Below are positions 13,867-20,851 of a stretch of DNA of 20,851 nucleotides, in pieces. The notes under the pieces were generated by a model. That model saw only the letters and a program-made list of their open reading frames with translations, made no database searches and was not told where the DNA came from. The DNA lies in assembly GCA_910585165.1 (NCBI GenBank), contig CAJUBX010000038.1:1-20851 (forward strand), written 5' to 3'. Positions within the stretch are counted from its first letter, which is position 1; the number at the start of each line of letters is the position of its first letter. Position numbers and translations under genes: made by a program. Source of the DNA: an uncultured Oscillibacter sp. (GTDB lineage: Bacteria; Bacillota; Clostridia; Oscillospirales; Oscillospiraceae).

Positions 13867-15861
13867 TCAGACGGCGGCCGCTTTTTTTGTCCGGCCCGCG
13901 TTCATGACCAGAAGCGCGATTCCCAGAACGGCGCCCACGGCGGAGCTGATGGGCTCCGGCGCAATCAGGCACAGCGCTGCGGCCAAAAGGCCAATCTGCT
14001 CCACCTTATTGAGGTTGCCCTTGAAGAATCCGGCCACCATAACGGCCAGGAAGTAGGTGCCGAGGGCCAGCTGGGCCACGGCAACGACGATTTCCATCAA
14101 CGTGCCCTGCATCAGGATGGGGGGATTGTAGACGAAGACGAAGGGCACCATAAAGCCCACCATGGCGAAGGAGAAGCCCTTCAGGCCGGTCTTCATGGCG
14201 TTGCCGTCCGCAATGCCCGCCGCCGTGTACGACGCTACGCACACAGGAGGCGTAATCTGGGCCATGATGCCGTAATAGAACACGAACATGTTGGCGCAGA
14301 GGTTGGCGGTGGCGTCGGTCAGGCCGGTGGCTGTCAGAATGGGGCGGATGCAGGGGACGAACAGGATAACGCCCACCAGATAGGCCGCCACCGTGGGCAG
14401 GGCCATGCCCAGCAGCATGCAGCCCACCATGGCGATCAGCAGCGCCAGGAACAGATTGCTGGTGCCGAGGGAGCTGATGAGGTTGGAGAGGTTGGTGGCA
14501 AGAGAGGTCTGGCCCGTAACCACGTTGATGATGATGCCGCAGGCCGCCGTGGGGATGGCAATGCTGGCGGCTTGCTTGGCGCCGTCGATGCAGCAGCCGC
14601 CCAGGGCCTTGAGGTCGATGAAATCCTCTTTGTTGACGAAGTAGTTCACCACGTCGCAGGCGATGCAGGTGAAGATGCCCACCATGCCGGCCCGCATCAG
14701 GGAGGAGCCGCGGATGATCCAGATTACCAGCAGCAGCGCCGGCAGCAGCAGGTACAGCCGGGGCAGCACCTTGCGGTCCACCTGGATGCTGGCGTCCACG
14801 CTGGTATCAATGTTGGCCGCCCGCTTGGCCGCAATGCGGTCCACCAGGACGAAGACGGCAAAGTAATACGCAACGGCGGGCACGATGGCGGCAATCGCCA
14901 CGCTCATGTAGCTGATGCCCAGCATTTCCGCCATGATGAACGCGCCCACGCCCATGATGGGGGGCATGATCTGGCCTCCGGTGGAGGCCACGGCTTCCAC
15001 TGCGGCGGCCTCCTCGGGCTCGTAGCCGATCTTTTTCATCATCGGAATGGTCATGACGCCGGTGGTGGCCACGTTGGCCACGGCGGAACCGGAAATCATG
15101 CCCATCAGGCCCGAGGACAGCACCGCCGCCTTGGCGGGGCCGCCGGAGGACTTGTTGGAGACCTTCATACCGATGTCAATCAGCAGCTGGCCGCCTCCGA
15201 TGGTGGAGAAGAACGCGCCGAAGACCATGAAGTAGAAAAGGGTGCTGGCGCTGGTGAACAGGGGCGTGCCGAAGATGCCGCTCTCCGTCATGACCATGCC
15301 GGCGGTGAACTGGTCCAGGAATTTCAGCCAGGAGGACTTGGGCTTGGTGTACAGGATGCCGGGCAGGTAACGGGCCGTCCAGGCATAGAGAATGAACACG
15401 GCGATGAAGGCCGTCAGCATAATGCCCAGCGTCCGGTAAACTGCCAGAAGCAGGATGACGATGGTCACAACCATGCAGATATAGTCCACCGTGCCCACAG
15501 GGGAAATGCCCACCACAAAGTCGTTCAGGCGCTCGTTCTGGGACACGACGTACCAGAGAAGATAGGCGATGCCCGCGAAGGCCGGAATGTCCAGCCAGTT
15601 CATCCAGGCCCGCTTGCCCATCAGCTCCGGGTCGGGGGTCTTCCCCTCCGCCTCCGCGGCCTTGCGGAGCTTTTTGCGGTAGTTGTAATCCGCGGGGAAA
15701 TACAGGAATACCAGGGTCAGAGCGAATACCAGGTGCAAGGGGCCCTGGAGCATGGGATTGAGCTGCTTTACCAGGGCAATGTACATCTGGAACGCAAAGA
15801 ACACAACGGTGACCGCGATGGAGAGCGCGGACCGTATGCTGAGCTTTTTGTTCGCTTCCAA
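13867..15861 (-). CDS. Fused TRAP transporter permease (4TM/12TM, DctQM-like), TAXI type
   Basis: A 664-residue inner-membrane permease that uses the Na+ or H+ gradient to import substrate delivered by a binding protein. The N-terminal part (about 1-170) corresponds to the small DctQ subunit and the rest to the large DctM subunit, with signature stretches GSAVANVATTGVMTIPMM and STGGQIMPPIMGVGAFIMAE. Fusion of the two is normal for TAXI-type systems, and the matching TAXI lipoprotein is encoded two genes upstream. I place the start at TTG 15861, 9 bases after AGGAGG. An upstream TTG would lie in the ribosome site itself. The SDR gene sits between binding protein and permease, so one operon is likely. 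Substrates of the family are carboxylates such as keto acids and glutamate. Confidence 0.93.
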   Translation of the reverse strand: MEANKKLSIRSALSIAVTVVFFAFQMYIALVKQLNPMLQGPLHLVFALTLVFLYFPADYNYRKKLRKAAEAEGKTPDPELMGKRAWMNWLDIPAFAGIAYLLWYVVSQNERLNDFVVGISPVGTVDYICMVVTIVILLLAVYRTLGIMLTAFIAVFILYAWTARYLPGILYTKPKSSWLKFLDQFTAGMVMTESGIFGTPLFTSASTLFYFMVFGAFFSTIGGGQLLIDIGMKVSNKSSGGPAKAAVLSSGLMGMISGSAVANVATTGVMTIPMMKKIGYEPEEAAAVEAVASTGGQIMPPIMGVGAFIMAEMLGISYMSVAIAAIVPAVAYYFAVFVLVDRIAAKRAANIDTSVDASIQVDRKVLPRLYLLLPALLLVIWIIRGSSLMRAGMVGIFTCIACDVVNYFVNKEDFIDLKALGGCCIDGAKQAASIAIPTAACGIIINVVTGQTSLATNLSNLISSLGTSNLFLALLIAMVGCMLLGMALPTVAAYLVGVILFVPCIRPILTATGLTDATANLCANMFVFYYGIMAQITPPVCVASYTAAGIADGNAMKTGLKGFSFAMVGFMVPFVFVYNPPILMQGTLMEIVVAVAQLALGTYFLAVMVAGFFKGNLNKVEQIGLLAAALCLIAPEPISSAVGAVLGIALLVMNAGRTKKAAAV

Positions 15862-15902
15862 GATTTTCTTCCTCCTCAAACAGAAGTCGCGCGTTGGGAA
15901 CC

Positions 15903-15932
15903 GGGAGCCCGGGCGGACCCGCCCGGGCTCCC
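15903..15932. other. Intercistronic GC hairpin between SDR and TRAP permease genes
   Basis: GGGAGCCCGGGCG pairs with CGCCCGGGCTCCC (13 bp) around a 4-base loop, 22 bases after the SDR stop on the - strand. It has no T-run. It is a likely mRNA stabiliser or partial block before the permease gene. Confidence 0.6.
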
Positions 15933-15954
15933 CCGCTGTTGTGGGGGCGTTCCG

Positions 15955-16707
15955 TCAATTCATATATTTGCCTCCGTTGACGTTGATCGACTCTCCCACG
16001 ATGAAGGCGGACAGCTCCGAAGCCAGAAACACCGTCACGTTGGCAACGTCCTCCCCCCGGCCCAGCCGCCGCAGGGGGATGCTCTCCAGCACCTTTTCCC
16101 GGTATTCCGGGGTCCACTGCCGGGACATGTCCGTCTCTATGGGCCCGGGGCACACCGCGTTGACGCGGATGCCGTGGGGGGCCAGGTCATAGGCCAGTTT
16201 CTGGGTCAGGGAGTTGATGCCCGCCTTGGACACGCCGTAGGATACGGCAGCGTTGGGGTGGGCGGTTTTCCCGGCGGAGGAGGACATGTTAACGATGCAT
16301 CCGCTCTTTTGCTCCAGCATGCGGGGAACCACGCATTTGCAGGTATAGAACACGCTGGAGAGATTGACGCGGAGCATGCCGTCCCACTCCTCCGGGGACA
16401 GCTCGGCAAAGGTGCGGCGGCTGTTGACGCCCGCGTTGTTTACCAGGGTGTCGATTTTGCCGTAAGCGTTCAAACAGGCGTCCGCCAGGCGGCGGGCGGT
16501 GGCCTGGTCCCCGATGTCCCCCGCCACATATTCGCAGCGGACGCCCAGGGACCGGATTTCGGCTTGCAGCGCCTCCAGCGCCTCCGCCCGGGTGCCATGG
16601 ATGATCAGGTCCGCGCCGTTTCGGGCAAAGGCCAAAGCGATTTCCCGCCCAATCCCCCGGGAAGACCCGGTGACGATGGCGGCGTTTCCCTTCAGAAGTT
16701 CAGCCAT
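15955..16707 (-). CDS. Short-chain dehydrogenase/reductase (FabG-like SDR)
   Basis: A 250-residue NAD(P)-dependent oxidoreductase of the classical SDR family. The cofactor motif TGSSRGIG is at residues 13-20, NNAG at 90-93, and the catalytic Ser (142-144), Tyr157 and Lys161 are in SSSAGKTAHP and SYGVSKAG. It closes with the usual PGPIETDM and GESINVNGG. It resembles 3-oxoacyl-ACP reductase, but its place between TAXI and TRAP genes argues for oxidation or reduction of a sugar acid or polyol. The ATG at 16707 has AGGAGC upstream, and the gap to the TAXI gene is only 30 bases. Arg after TGSS hints at NADP(H) use, but this is weak. Confidence 0.92.
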   Translation of the reverse strand: MAELLKGNAAIVTGSSRGIGREIALAFARNGADLIIHGTRAEALEALQAEIRSLGVRCEYVAGDIGDQATARRLADACLNAYGKIDTLVNNAGVNSRRTFAELSPEEWDGMLRVNLSSVFYTCKCVVPRMLEQKSGCIVNMSSSAGKTAHPNAAVSYGVSKAGINSLTQKLAYDLAPHGIRVNAVCPGPIETDMSRQWTPEYREKVLESIPLRRLGRGEDVANVTVFLASELSAFIVGESINVNGGKYMN

Positions 16708-16737
16708 AGTCGTTTGCTCCTGTAAGGGCGCGGCGGC

Positions 16738-17841
16738 TCAGGCATCGTAGGAAGCGCCGATTTCCGCGTAATACCGGACCGCGCCGGGGTGCAGGGGCGC
16801 GCCGTTGAACTGCTTGAGTCCGGCGGTCTGGGGGTCGAAATAGCCCAGGGACGCGACGGCGGAGGCCATATCGGCCCGGTTCTCGCACATGGCCTTGGTC
16901 AGGGCATAGGCCAGGTCCTCGTCCATGCTGGCGGGAACCAGGACGTTCTGCTGGGAGCCCATGGACTGGATGTCGTTTTCCTGGCCGTTCCAGGTGCCCG
17001 CCTCCATGGTGATGGGAGCGTAGCCCATCTTCTCCATGTTGGCCAGGGCGGCCTCGCCAAGCTGGACGAAGTGCATGTCGTGGGTCAGGCAGATTTCGGT
17101 GGTGGTGGACTGCCCCGCGTCAATGTGGTCGATGGTGGCGTCATACAGGTCGTCCTGGAGGCCGCTCTTGATAGCGTCGGTGCCCGTCTTCTCCCAGGAG
17201 GCGAAGGTCAAAAACTCGTCCACGGTGATGCCGCAGGCCTCAATGACCCGCTCGGCGGTCAGCTCGCCCAGGGAGCCGTTCTTCTTGGTGATCAGCTTGA
17301 TGGGATACTTGTTTTCGATGACTTCCTCCAGGGTGGTGTAGCCGGTGGCGTCCACAAACTTCTTGGTGAACATGATGTTGGTGAAGGTGTGGCCCAGGCC
17401 GCCGCCCAGGCTGGTCACGTCGGTGCAGCCGCCGAAGTCATAGTCGCCGGGGGCCTGCTCGTAGCTCCACTGGGAGGGGCCGGCGTTGGAGACGATGAGG
17501 TCGCATTCCTCGTTCTGGATCAGCACAGGAGCGCCCACGCCGCCGGGGGAGTTGGTGGTCAGGTCGATGGTGGAGCCGGAGGGCAGGCCCTTCAGCATGG
17601 CGGCCTGGAGGGCGGCGGCCACGGTGTACGCGCCGGTGCCCACTTCCTGGGCGGCCAGGGTCAGGTTCACGGGAGAGGAGAGGCCGCCGTCCCCGCCGGA
17701 GGGCTGGGCGTCTCCGCCGGAGGGCTGGGAGGACTGCTGGCCGCCGCCGGAGGGAGCGGAATCGCCGCCCTTGCCGCCGCCGCAGGCGGCCAGACTGAGC
17801 ACCATCGCAAGGGTCAGAATCAGAGCAAATACTTTTTTCAT
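16738..17841 (-). CDS. TAXI-family TRAP transporter substrate-binding lipoprotein
   Basis: A 367-residue extracytoplasmic solute receptor. The ATG at 17841 follows AAAGGAAG. An upstream ATG 18 bases away lies before that site. The signal peptide has a clear lipobox (LSLAAC, Cys20), and a Gly/Ser/Pro-rich low-complexity linker runs to about residue 65. The binding domain then begins with LTLAAQEVGTGAYTVAAAL, the TAXI signature region, followed by LIVSNAGPSQWSYE and an end region ALTKAMCENRADM. It should capture an organic acid and hand it to the fused permease downstream. A small hairpin and a gap of 69 bases precede it, which may allow higher expression of the binding protein than of the enzymes. 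Confidence 0.93.
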   Translation of the reverse strand: MKKVFALILTLAMVLSLAACGGGKGGDSAPSGGGQQSSQPSGGDAQPSGGDGGLSSPVNLTLAAQEVGTGAYTVAAALQAAMLKGLPSGSTIDLTTNSPGGVGAPVLIQNEECDLIVSNAGPSQWSYEQAPGDYDFGGCTDVTSLGGGLGHTFTNIMFTKKFVDATGYTTLEEVIENKYPIKLITKKNGSLGELTAERVIEACGITVDEFLTFASWEKTGTDAIKSGLQDDLYDATIDHIDAGQSTTTEICLTHDMHFVQLGEAALANMEKMGYAPITMEAGTWNGQENDIQSMGSQQNVLVPASMDEDLAYALTKAMCENRADMASAVASLGYFDPQTAGLKQFNGAPLHPGAVRYYAEIGASYDA

Positions 17842-17879
17842 GGTGTTTCTTCCTTTCAAATTTTTGGGTCCTATTCTTC

Positions 17880-17894
17880 ACCGGCGCTGCCGGT
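17880..17894. other. Small hairpin upstream of the TAXI gene
   Basis: ACCGGC pairs with GCCGGT around a 3-base loop, 16 bases after the PdxA2 stop on the - strand. A TTGACC overlaps it, but no good -10 box lies at the right distance, so I do not call a promoter. Confidence 0.35.
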
Positions 17895-17910
17895 CAAAGA
17901 CTGGCTATTA

Positions 17911-18990
17911 TTATGCGTCCGCCTTGGCGTTGGCCATGCGGATGCCGTAGTCCATGGCGTTCACCAGGCTGAGCTCGTTGGCGTGCCCGTCTCCCGCATG
18001 GCCGAAGCCCGTGCCGTGGTCCACGCTGGCCCGGATGATGGGCAGGCCCAGAGTGACGTTGACTCCCGCCACCGCGTCCCAGTGGCCCTCCGCCTTGTTG
18101 TAGACAAAGCCCTTGACCTTCAGGGGGATATGGCCCTGGTCGTGGTACATGACTACCACGATGTCGTACCAGCCGCCCAGCGCTTTGGAGAAGACGGTGT
18201 CCGGCGGGGTGGGCTTCTTTTCGGGAATGATGATGCCCTCGGCCATGGCGGCGTCGATGGCGGGCTGGATTTCCTCAATCTCCTCCCGGCCGAACATGCC
18301 GTTTTCCCCGCAGTGGGGATTCAATCCGGCCACGGCGATTTTGGGCTCCTTGATGCCGATGGCCTTGCAGCCCTCGTTGGCAATCCGGATAACGTCCAGC
18401 ACCCGGTCCTTCTTCACCCGGTCGCAGGCCTCCCGCAGGGAGACGTGGGTGGAGACGTGGACCACCCGCAGATCCTCGTGGGCCAGCATCATGGTGTACT
18501 TGGAGGTCTTGGTGTAGTCGGCGTAAATCTCGGTGTGCCCGCTGTAGTGGTGCCCCGCCATATTGATGGCTTCCTTGCTCAGGGCGTTGGTGACGGTGGC
18601 GTCCACCTCTCCGTTCATCGCCAGCTCAATGACCTTCTTCACATACTGGAACGCGGCCTCGCCGCCAAGAGCTGTCGCCCCCAGGCCGAAGGGCTTGGGA
18701 TTTTCGGCGCTGCCGGGGATGTCCTCCGCCTTGATAAGCCCCAAGTCGTACACGTCGATGACGCCGTACTCGTAGTTTGCCTCGCCTACGGCGTGGATGC
18801 TGCGGATTTTGACGCTGATGCCGGAGACCTTTTCGGCAGCCTTGGCGGCGTATTCCATGGCGGCCGCGTCGCCGATCACCAGGGGGCGGCAGCGGTCGTA
18901 GACCGCCCGGTCCGCCAGGGCCTTGACGGTGATCTCCGGCCCGTTTCCAAAGGGATCGCCCATCGTGATGCCCAGAATCGGTTTGTTCAT
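17911..18990 (-). CDS. pdxA2: PdxA2-type 4-phospho-sugar-acid dehydrogenase (PdxA family)
   Basis: A 359-residue NAD-dependent oxidative decarboxylase of the PdxA family. Motifs are ITMGDPFGNGPEI at the start, SGHTEIYADYT, VSTHVSL with metal ligand His182, GLNPHCGENGMFG with His226, PPDTVF, YHDQGHIPLK with His283, and GLPIIRASVDHGTGFGHAG. PdxA proper acts on 4-phosphohydroxythreonine in vitamin B6 synthesis. The paralogue PdxA2 oxidises 4-phosphates of D-threonate or D-erythronate-type acids after a DUF1537 kinase. The catabolic, transporter-linked setting favours PdxA2. No kinase is in the window. The ATG at 18990 follows TAGGAGG, 22 bases after the aldolase gene. Confidence 0.87.
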   Translation of the reverse strand: MNKPILGITMGDPFGNGPEITVKALADRAVYDRCRPLVIGDAAAMEYAAKAAEKVSGISVKIRSIHAVGEANYEYGVIDVYDLGLIKAEDIPGSAENPKPFGLGATALGGEAAFQYVKKVIELAMNGEVDATVTNALSKEAINMAGHHYSGHTEIYADYTKTSKYTMMLAHEDLRVVHVSTHVSLREACDRVKKDRVLDVIRIANEGCKAIGIKEPKIAVAGLNPHCGENGMFGREEIEEIQPAIDAAMAEGIIIPEKKPTPPDTVFSKALGGWYDIVVVMYHDQGHIPLKVKGFVYNKAEGHWDAVAGVNVTLGLPIIRASVDHGTGFGHAGDGHANELSLVNAMDYGIRMANAKADA

Positions 18991-19012
18991 GGCTGAGATA
19001 CCTCCTATTCCA

Positions 19013-19921
19013 TCAATGCAGGCCGTTGGCCTTGCAGATTTCCAGGGTCTTTTTCAGCTGCTCCATGCCCTCGGCGGAGAGCTTGCAGAAGGGCTTGCGG
19101 CAGTCGCCCACCGGATTGCCCAGCAGCCCGGCGGCAATCTTGATGATGGTATTGGGATTGCCGTACTTGAAGCAGCTGCGGAAGATGCGGATGCTGTCCT
19201 GGGCCCGCTTGGCCCGCTCCAGGTCCCCGGCGGCCCAGGCCTCGTAAATCTCCACCATGGTGTGGGGGAACACGTTGGCGCATCCGGCCACGCCGCCCCT
19301 GCCGCCGAAAAGCAGGATGGGAAGAATCAGGGAGTCGTTTCCGGAGAGGACGCTGAACTCCTTGTCCAGGCCCTCCGTCAGCTCCACATACTGCTTTAAG
19401 TTGTCGAAATTGCCGCTGGAGTCCTTGGCGCCCACAATGTTCGGCGCGTCCTTGGCCAGGCGGGCCACCGTGGCGGGAGCCAGGGCGTTGCCCGTCCGGG
19501 CCGGAATGTTGTAAAGCACGATGGGCAGGTCCACCGCGGCGGCGACCTCCATGTAGTGGGCGTACAGCTCCTCCTGGGAGGCGGCGGCAAAGGAGGGCGT
19601 AATGACGGACAGCACGTCCGCCCCCAGGGCCTCGGCCCGCTTGCTCAAAAGAACGGTCTCCCGGGTGGTGACGCAGCCGGACCCGGCGTAAACGGGGACG
19701 CGGCCCGCGGTCTCCTCCACCACGATTTCCAAAATCCGCTCCTTTTCGGAAAAGCTCAGGGCGTAGGCCTCGCCGTTGGTGCCGAAGGGGAAGACGCCGT
19801 GGACGCCCGCGCCGATTTCCCGGTTGACCTGGTTGCGAAGCTCCTGCTCATTGATGGACTCATCGGCGTTCATAGGGGTCAGAATCGGGGGGATGATGCC
19901 TTTGATCGCGACGTTTTTCAT
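19013..19921 (-). CDS. DHDPS/N-acetylneuraminate lyase family aldolase or dehydratase
   Basis: A 302-residue class I (Schiff base) TIM-barrel enzyme. The catalytic Lys166 (VGAKDSSGN) and Tyr137 (LYNIPARTG) are present, and the substrate loop reads FGTNGEAYALS. Family members cleave or form bonds next to pyruvate (dihydrodipicolinate synthase, sialate lyase, 2-keto-3-deoxy-acid aldolases) or dehydrate sugar acids. The gene is in a transporter-linked operon and not with lysine genes, so a catabolic role is likely. It would fit release of pyruvate from a keto-deoxy acid, whose aldehyde product the adjacent Fe-ADH could reduce. The ATG at 19921 follows AAGGAGC, with a 27-base gap after the alcohol dehydrogenase. 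Confidence 0.88.
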   Translation of the reverse strand: MKNVAIKGIIPPILTPMNADESINEQELRNQVNREIGAGVHGVFPFGTNGEAYALSFSEKERILEIVVEETAGRVPVYAGSGCVTTRETVLLSKRAEALGADVLSVITPSFAAASQEELYAHYMEVAAAVDLPIVLYNIPARTGNALAPATVARLAKDAPNIVGAKDSSGNFDNLKQYVELTEGLDKEFSVLSGNDSLILPILLFGGRGGVAGCANVFPHTMVEIYEAWAAGDLERAKRAQDSIRIFRSCFKYGNPNTIIKIAAGLLGNPVGDCRKPFCKLSAEGMEQLKKTLEICKANGLH

Positions 19922-19948
19922 GTTCGCACGCTCCTTATTAAAATTCCT

Positions 19949-20851
19949 TTACAGGACTTCCTGATAAATCCTCCGGGCGTCTTCCGCCGTAACCGTCCGC
20001 ATGTTGTTCACCAGCAGCCTGGTAACCTCCATGCCGGAGGACACCAGCGCTTCCAAATCCTCCCGGGGCACGCCGAACTCCGTCAGGCTGGTGGGGATGT
20101 CCAGGTGCTTCACGATCTCCTCCAGCCGGGTGATGACGGCGGCGCTCTTTTCCGCCTCGCCGGAGGCGCTTCCTCTCAGGCAGCGGTCATACGCCTTCGC
20201 CAGCAGGGGGCGGCAGGCGGACTCGTTGAAGCGCATCACCGGAGCCAGCAAAATGGCGTTGGACACGCCGTGGGCGATGTGGTACTTTCCGCCCAGGGGA
20301 TAGCTCAGGGCATGGACGGCGGTGGTGCCGGAGGCGGTGATGGCCACTCCGGCGTAAAAGCTGGCCAGGAGCATGGTGTTTTTGGCGTCCATGGCCTCCG
20401 GGTCGTCGCAGGCCCGCTCGATGTTGTTCAGGATCATATCCAGCGCCTGGAGGGCGAAGACGTCGCTGAAGGGATTGGCCTTGTTGCTGGTGTAGCACTC
20501 GATGGCGTGGGCCAGGGCGTCCACCCCGGTGGCGGCGGCAATTTTCCGGGGGAGCTTTTTAATCATGACCGCGTCCAGGATGACGTAGTCCGCGATCATT
20601 TCCGTGTTGACGATGCCCACCTTCAGCTGCTTTTCCGGCACGGCCACAATGGCGTTGGGCGTGGCCTCGGAGCCGGTCCCGGCGGTGGTGGGGATCATCA
20701 GGGTCTTCATGCACTTCCGGGCCCGGCCGGGCTCGTCCAGCAGCTCCTTGATCCCGTACTCCCCGGTCATCAGGATGCTGGCCAGCTTGGCGGTGTCCAT
20801 GACGCTGCCGCCGCCCACGGCCATGATGAAGTCCGCGCCGCACTCCTTGCA
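19949..20851 (-). CDS. Iron-containing alcohol dehydrogenase, N-terminus cut by the window edge
   Basis: The C-terminal three quarters of a group III Fe-dependent alcohol dehydrogenase. The frame stays open to the window end (ECGADFIMAVGGGS), so the ATG at 20824 is internal and roughly the first 90 residues are missing. Visible features are the GGGSVMDTAK nucleotide loop, PTTAGTGSEAT and the iron site. Counting from the ATG at 20824, the ligands are Asp102 and His106 (VDALAHAIE), His171 and His185 (HIAHG), with spacing like that of FucO. Such enzymes interconvert aldehydes with alcohols, for example lactaldehyde or 4-hydroxybutyrate. It is the most upstream visible gene of the operon and probably handles the aldehyde or hydroxy acid made by the adjacent aldolase. 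Confidence 0.92.
   Translation of the reverse strand, partial: CKECGADFIMAVGGGSVMDTAKLASILMTGEYGIKELLDEPGRARKCMKTLMIPTTAGTGSEATPNAIVAVPEKQLKVGIVNTEMIADYVILDAVMIKKLPRKIAAATGVDALAHAIECYTSNKANPFSDVFALQALDMILNNIERACDDPEAMDAKNTMLLASFYAGVAITASGTTAVHALSYPLGGKYHIAHGVSNAILLAPVMRFNESACRPLLAKAYDRCLRGSASGEAEKSAAVITRLEEIVKHLDIPTSLTEFGVPREDLEALVSSGMEVTRLLVNNMRTVTAEDARRIYQEVL

Noticed and set aside
17911..18990. Vitamin B6 biosynthesis (pdxA)
   Set aside because: No other B6 genes are near. The operon contains an importer and catabolic enzymes, which fits PdxA2.
14572..18996. Long + strand open frames opposite the SDR, TRAP, TAXI and PdxA2 genes
   Set aside because: Their translations are His/Gly/Asp-rich antisense artefacts without start signals. 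The - strand genes have clear motifs and ribosome sites.
19013..19921. Lysine biosynthesis DapA
   Set aside because: No lysine genes are adjacent, the loop is GTNGEA and not the usual GTTGEA of DapA, and the context is catabolic.
1..20851. CRISPR arrays, tRNA or rRNA genes and insertion sequences
   Set aside because: No repeat-spacer pattern, no tRNA T-arm with acceptor pairing and no transposase-like protein were found by reading both strands.

Overview
The window looks like the chromosome of a GC-rich Gram-positive Clostridia member of the Oscillospiraceae type (Flavonifractor, Oscillibacter or Lawsonibacter-like). This is inferred from strongly GC-biased codon use, good Shine-Dalgarno sites, a VanY-type carboxypeptidase, an SLH-tailed endolysin, a TAXI-type TRAP importer and the gene families in general. 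Species cannot be fixed from sequence alone. I saw no rRNA, tRNA, CRISPR array or transposase.

Left part (1-11200, mostly + strand): signalling and envelope genes. The 3' part of a membrane sensor kinase is translationally coupled to a membrane-anchored protein of unknown function, then a VanY-like D,D-carboxypeptidase, then a MATE exporter with its own strong promoter. That promoter carries a perfect palindrome against its -35 box. Convergent to these, on the - strand, lies a compact three-gene phage-type lysis cassette (XhlA-like protein, holin, CHAP endolysin with an SLH tail). It is flanked by no other phage genes, and a 91-nt region that can fold as a three-way junction lies just upstream. 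A small orphan gene, a large soluble hybrid histidine kinase (three PAS-like domains, two receivers) behind a near-consensus promoter, and an ECF sigma / putative anti-sigma pair follow. The pair has an ECF-like promoter upstream and a 16-bp perfect palindrome at the expected start of transcription.

Right part (11232-20851, all - strand, transcribed right to left): a catabolic operon of at least nine genes. In order of transcription it holds an iron-dependent alcohol dehydrogenase (cut by the right edge), a DHDPS/N-acetylneuraminate-lyase family aldolase, a PdxA2-type 4-phospho-sugar-acid dehydrogenase, a TAXI substrate-binding lipoprotein, an SDR oxidoreductase, a fused TRAP permease, a cytoplasmic sialidase-like (BNR) protein, a stand-alone VOC domain of the kind found fused to KDPG aldolases, and an AEC-family carboxylate carrier. 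Together these suggest uptake and breakdown of a sugar acid or related carboxylate. The substrate is unknown and the combination does not match a pathway I can name. GC-rich hairpins sit in each of the wider gaps of this operon and may set relative expression.
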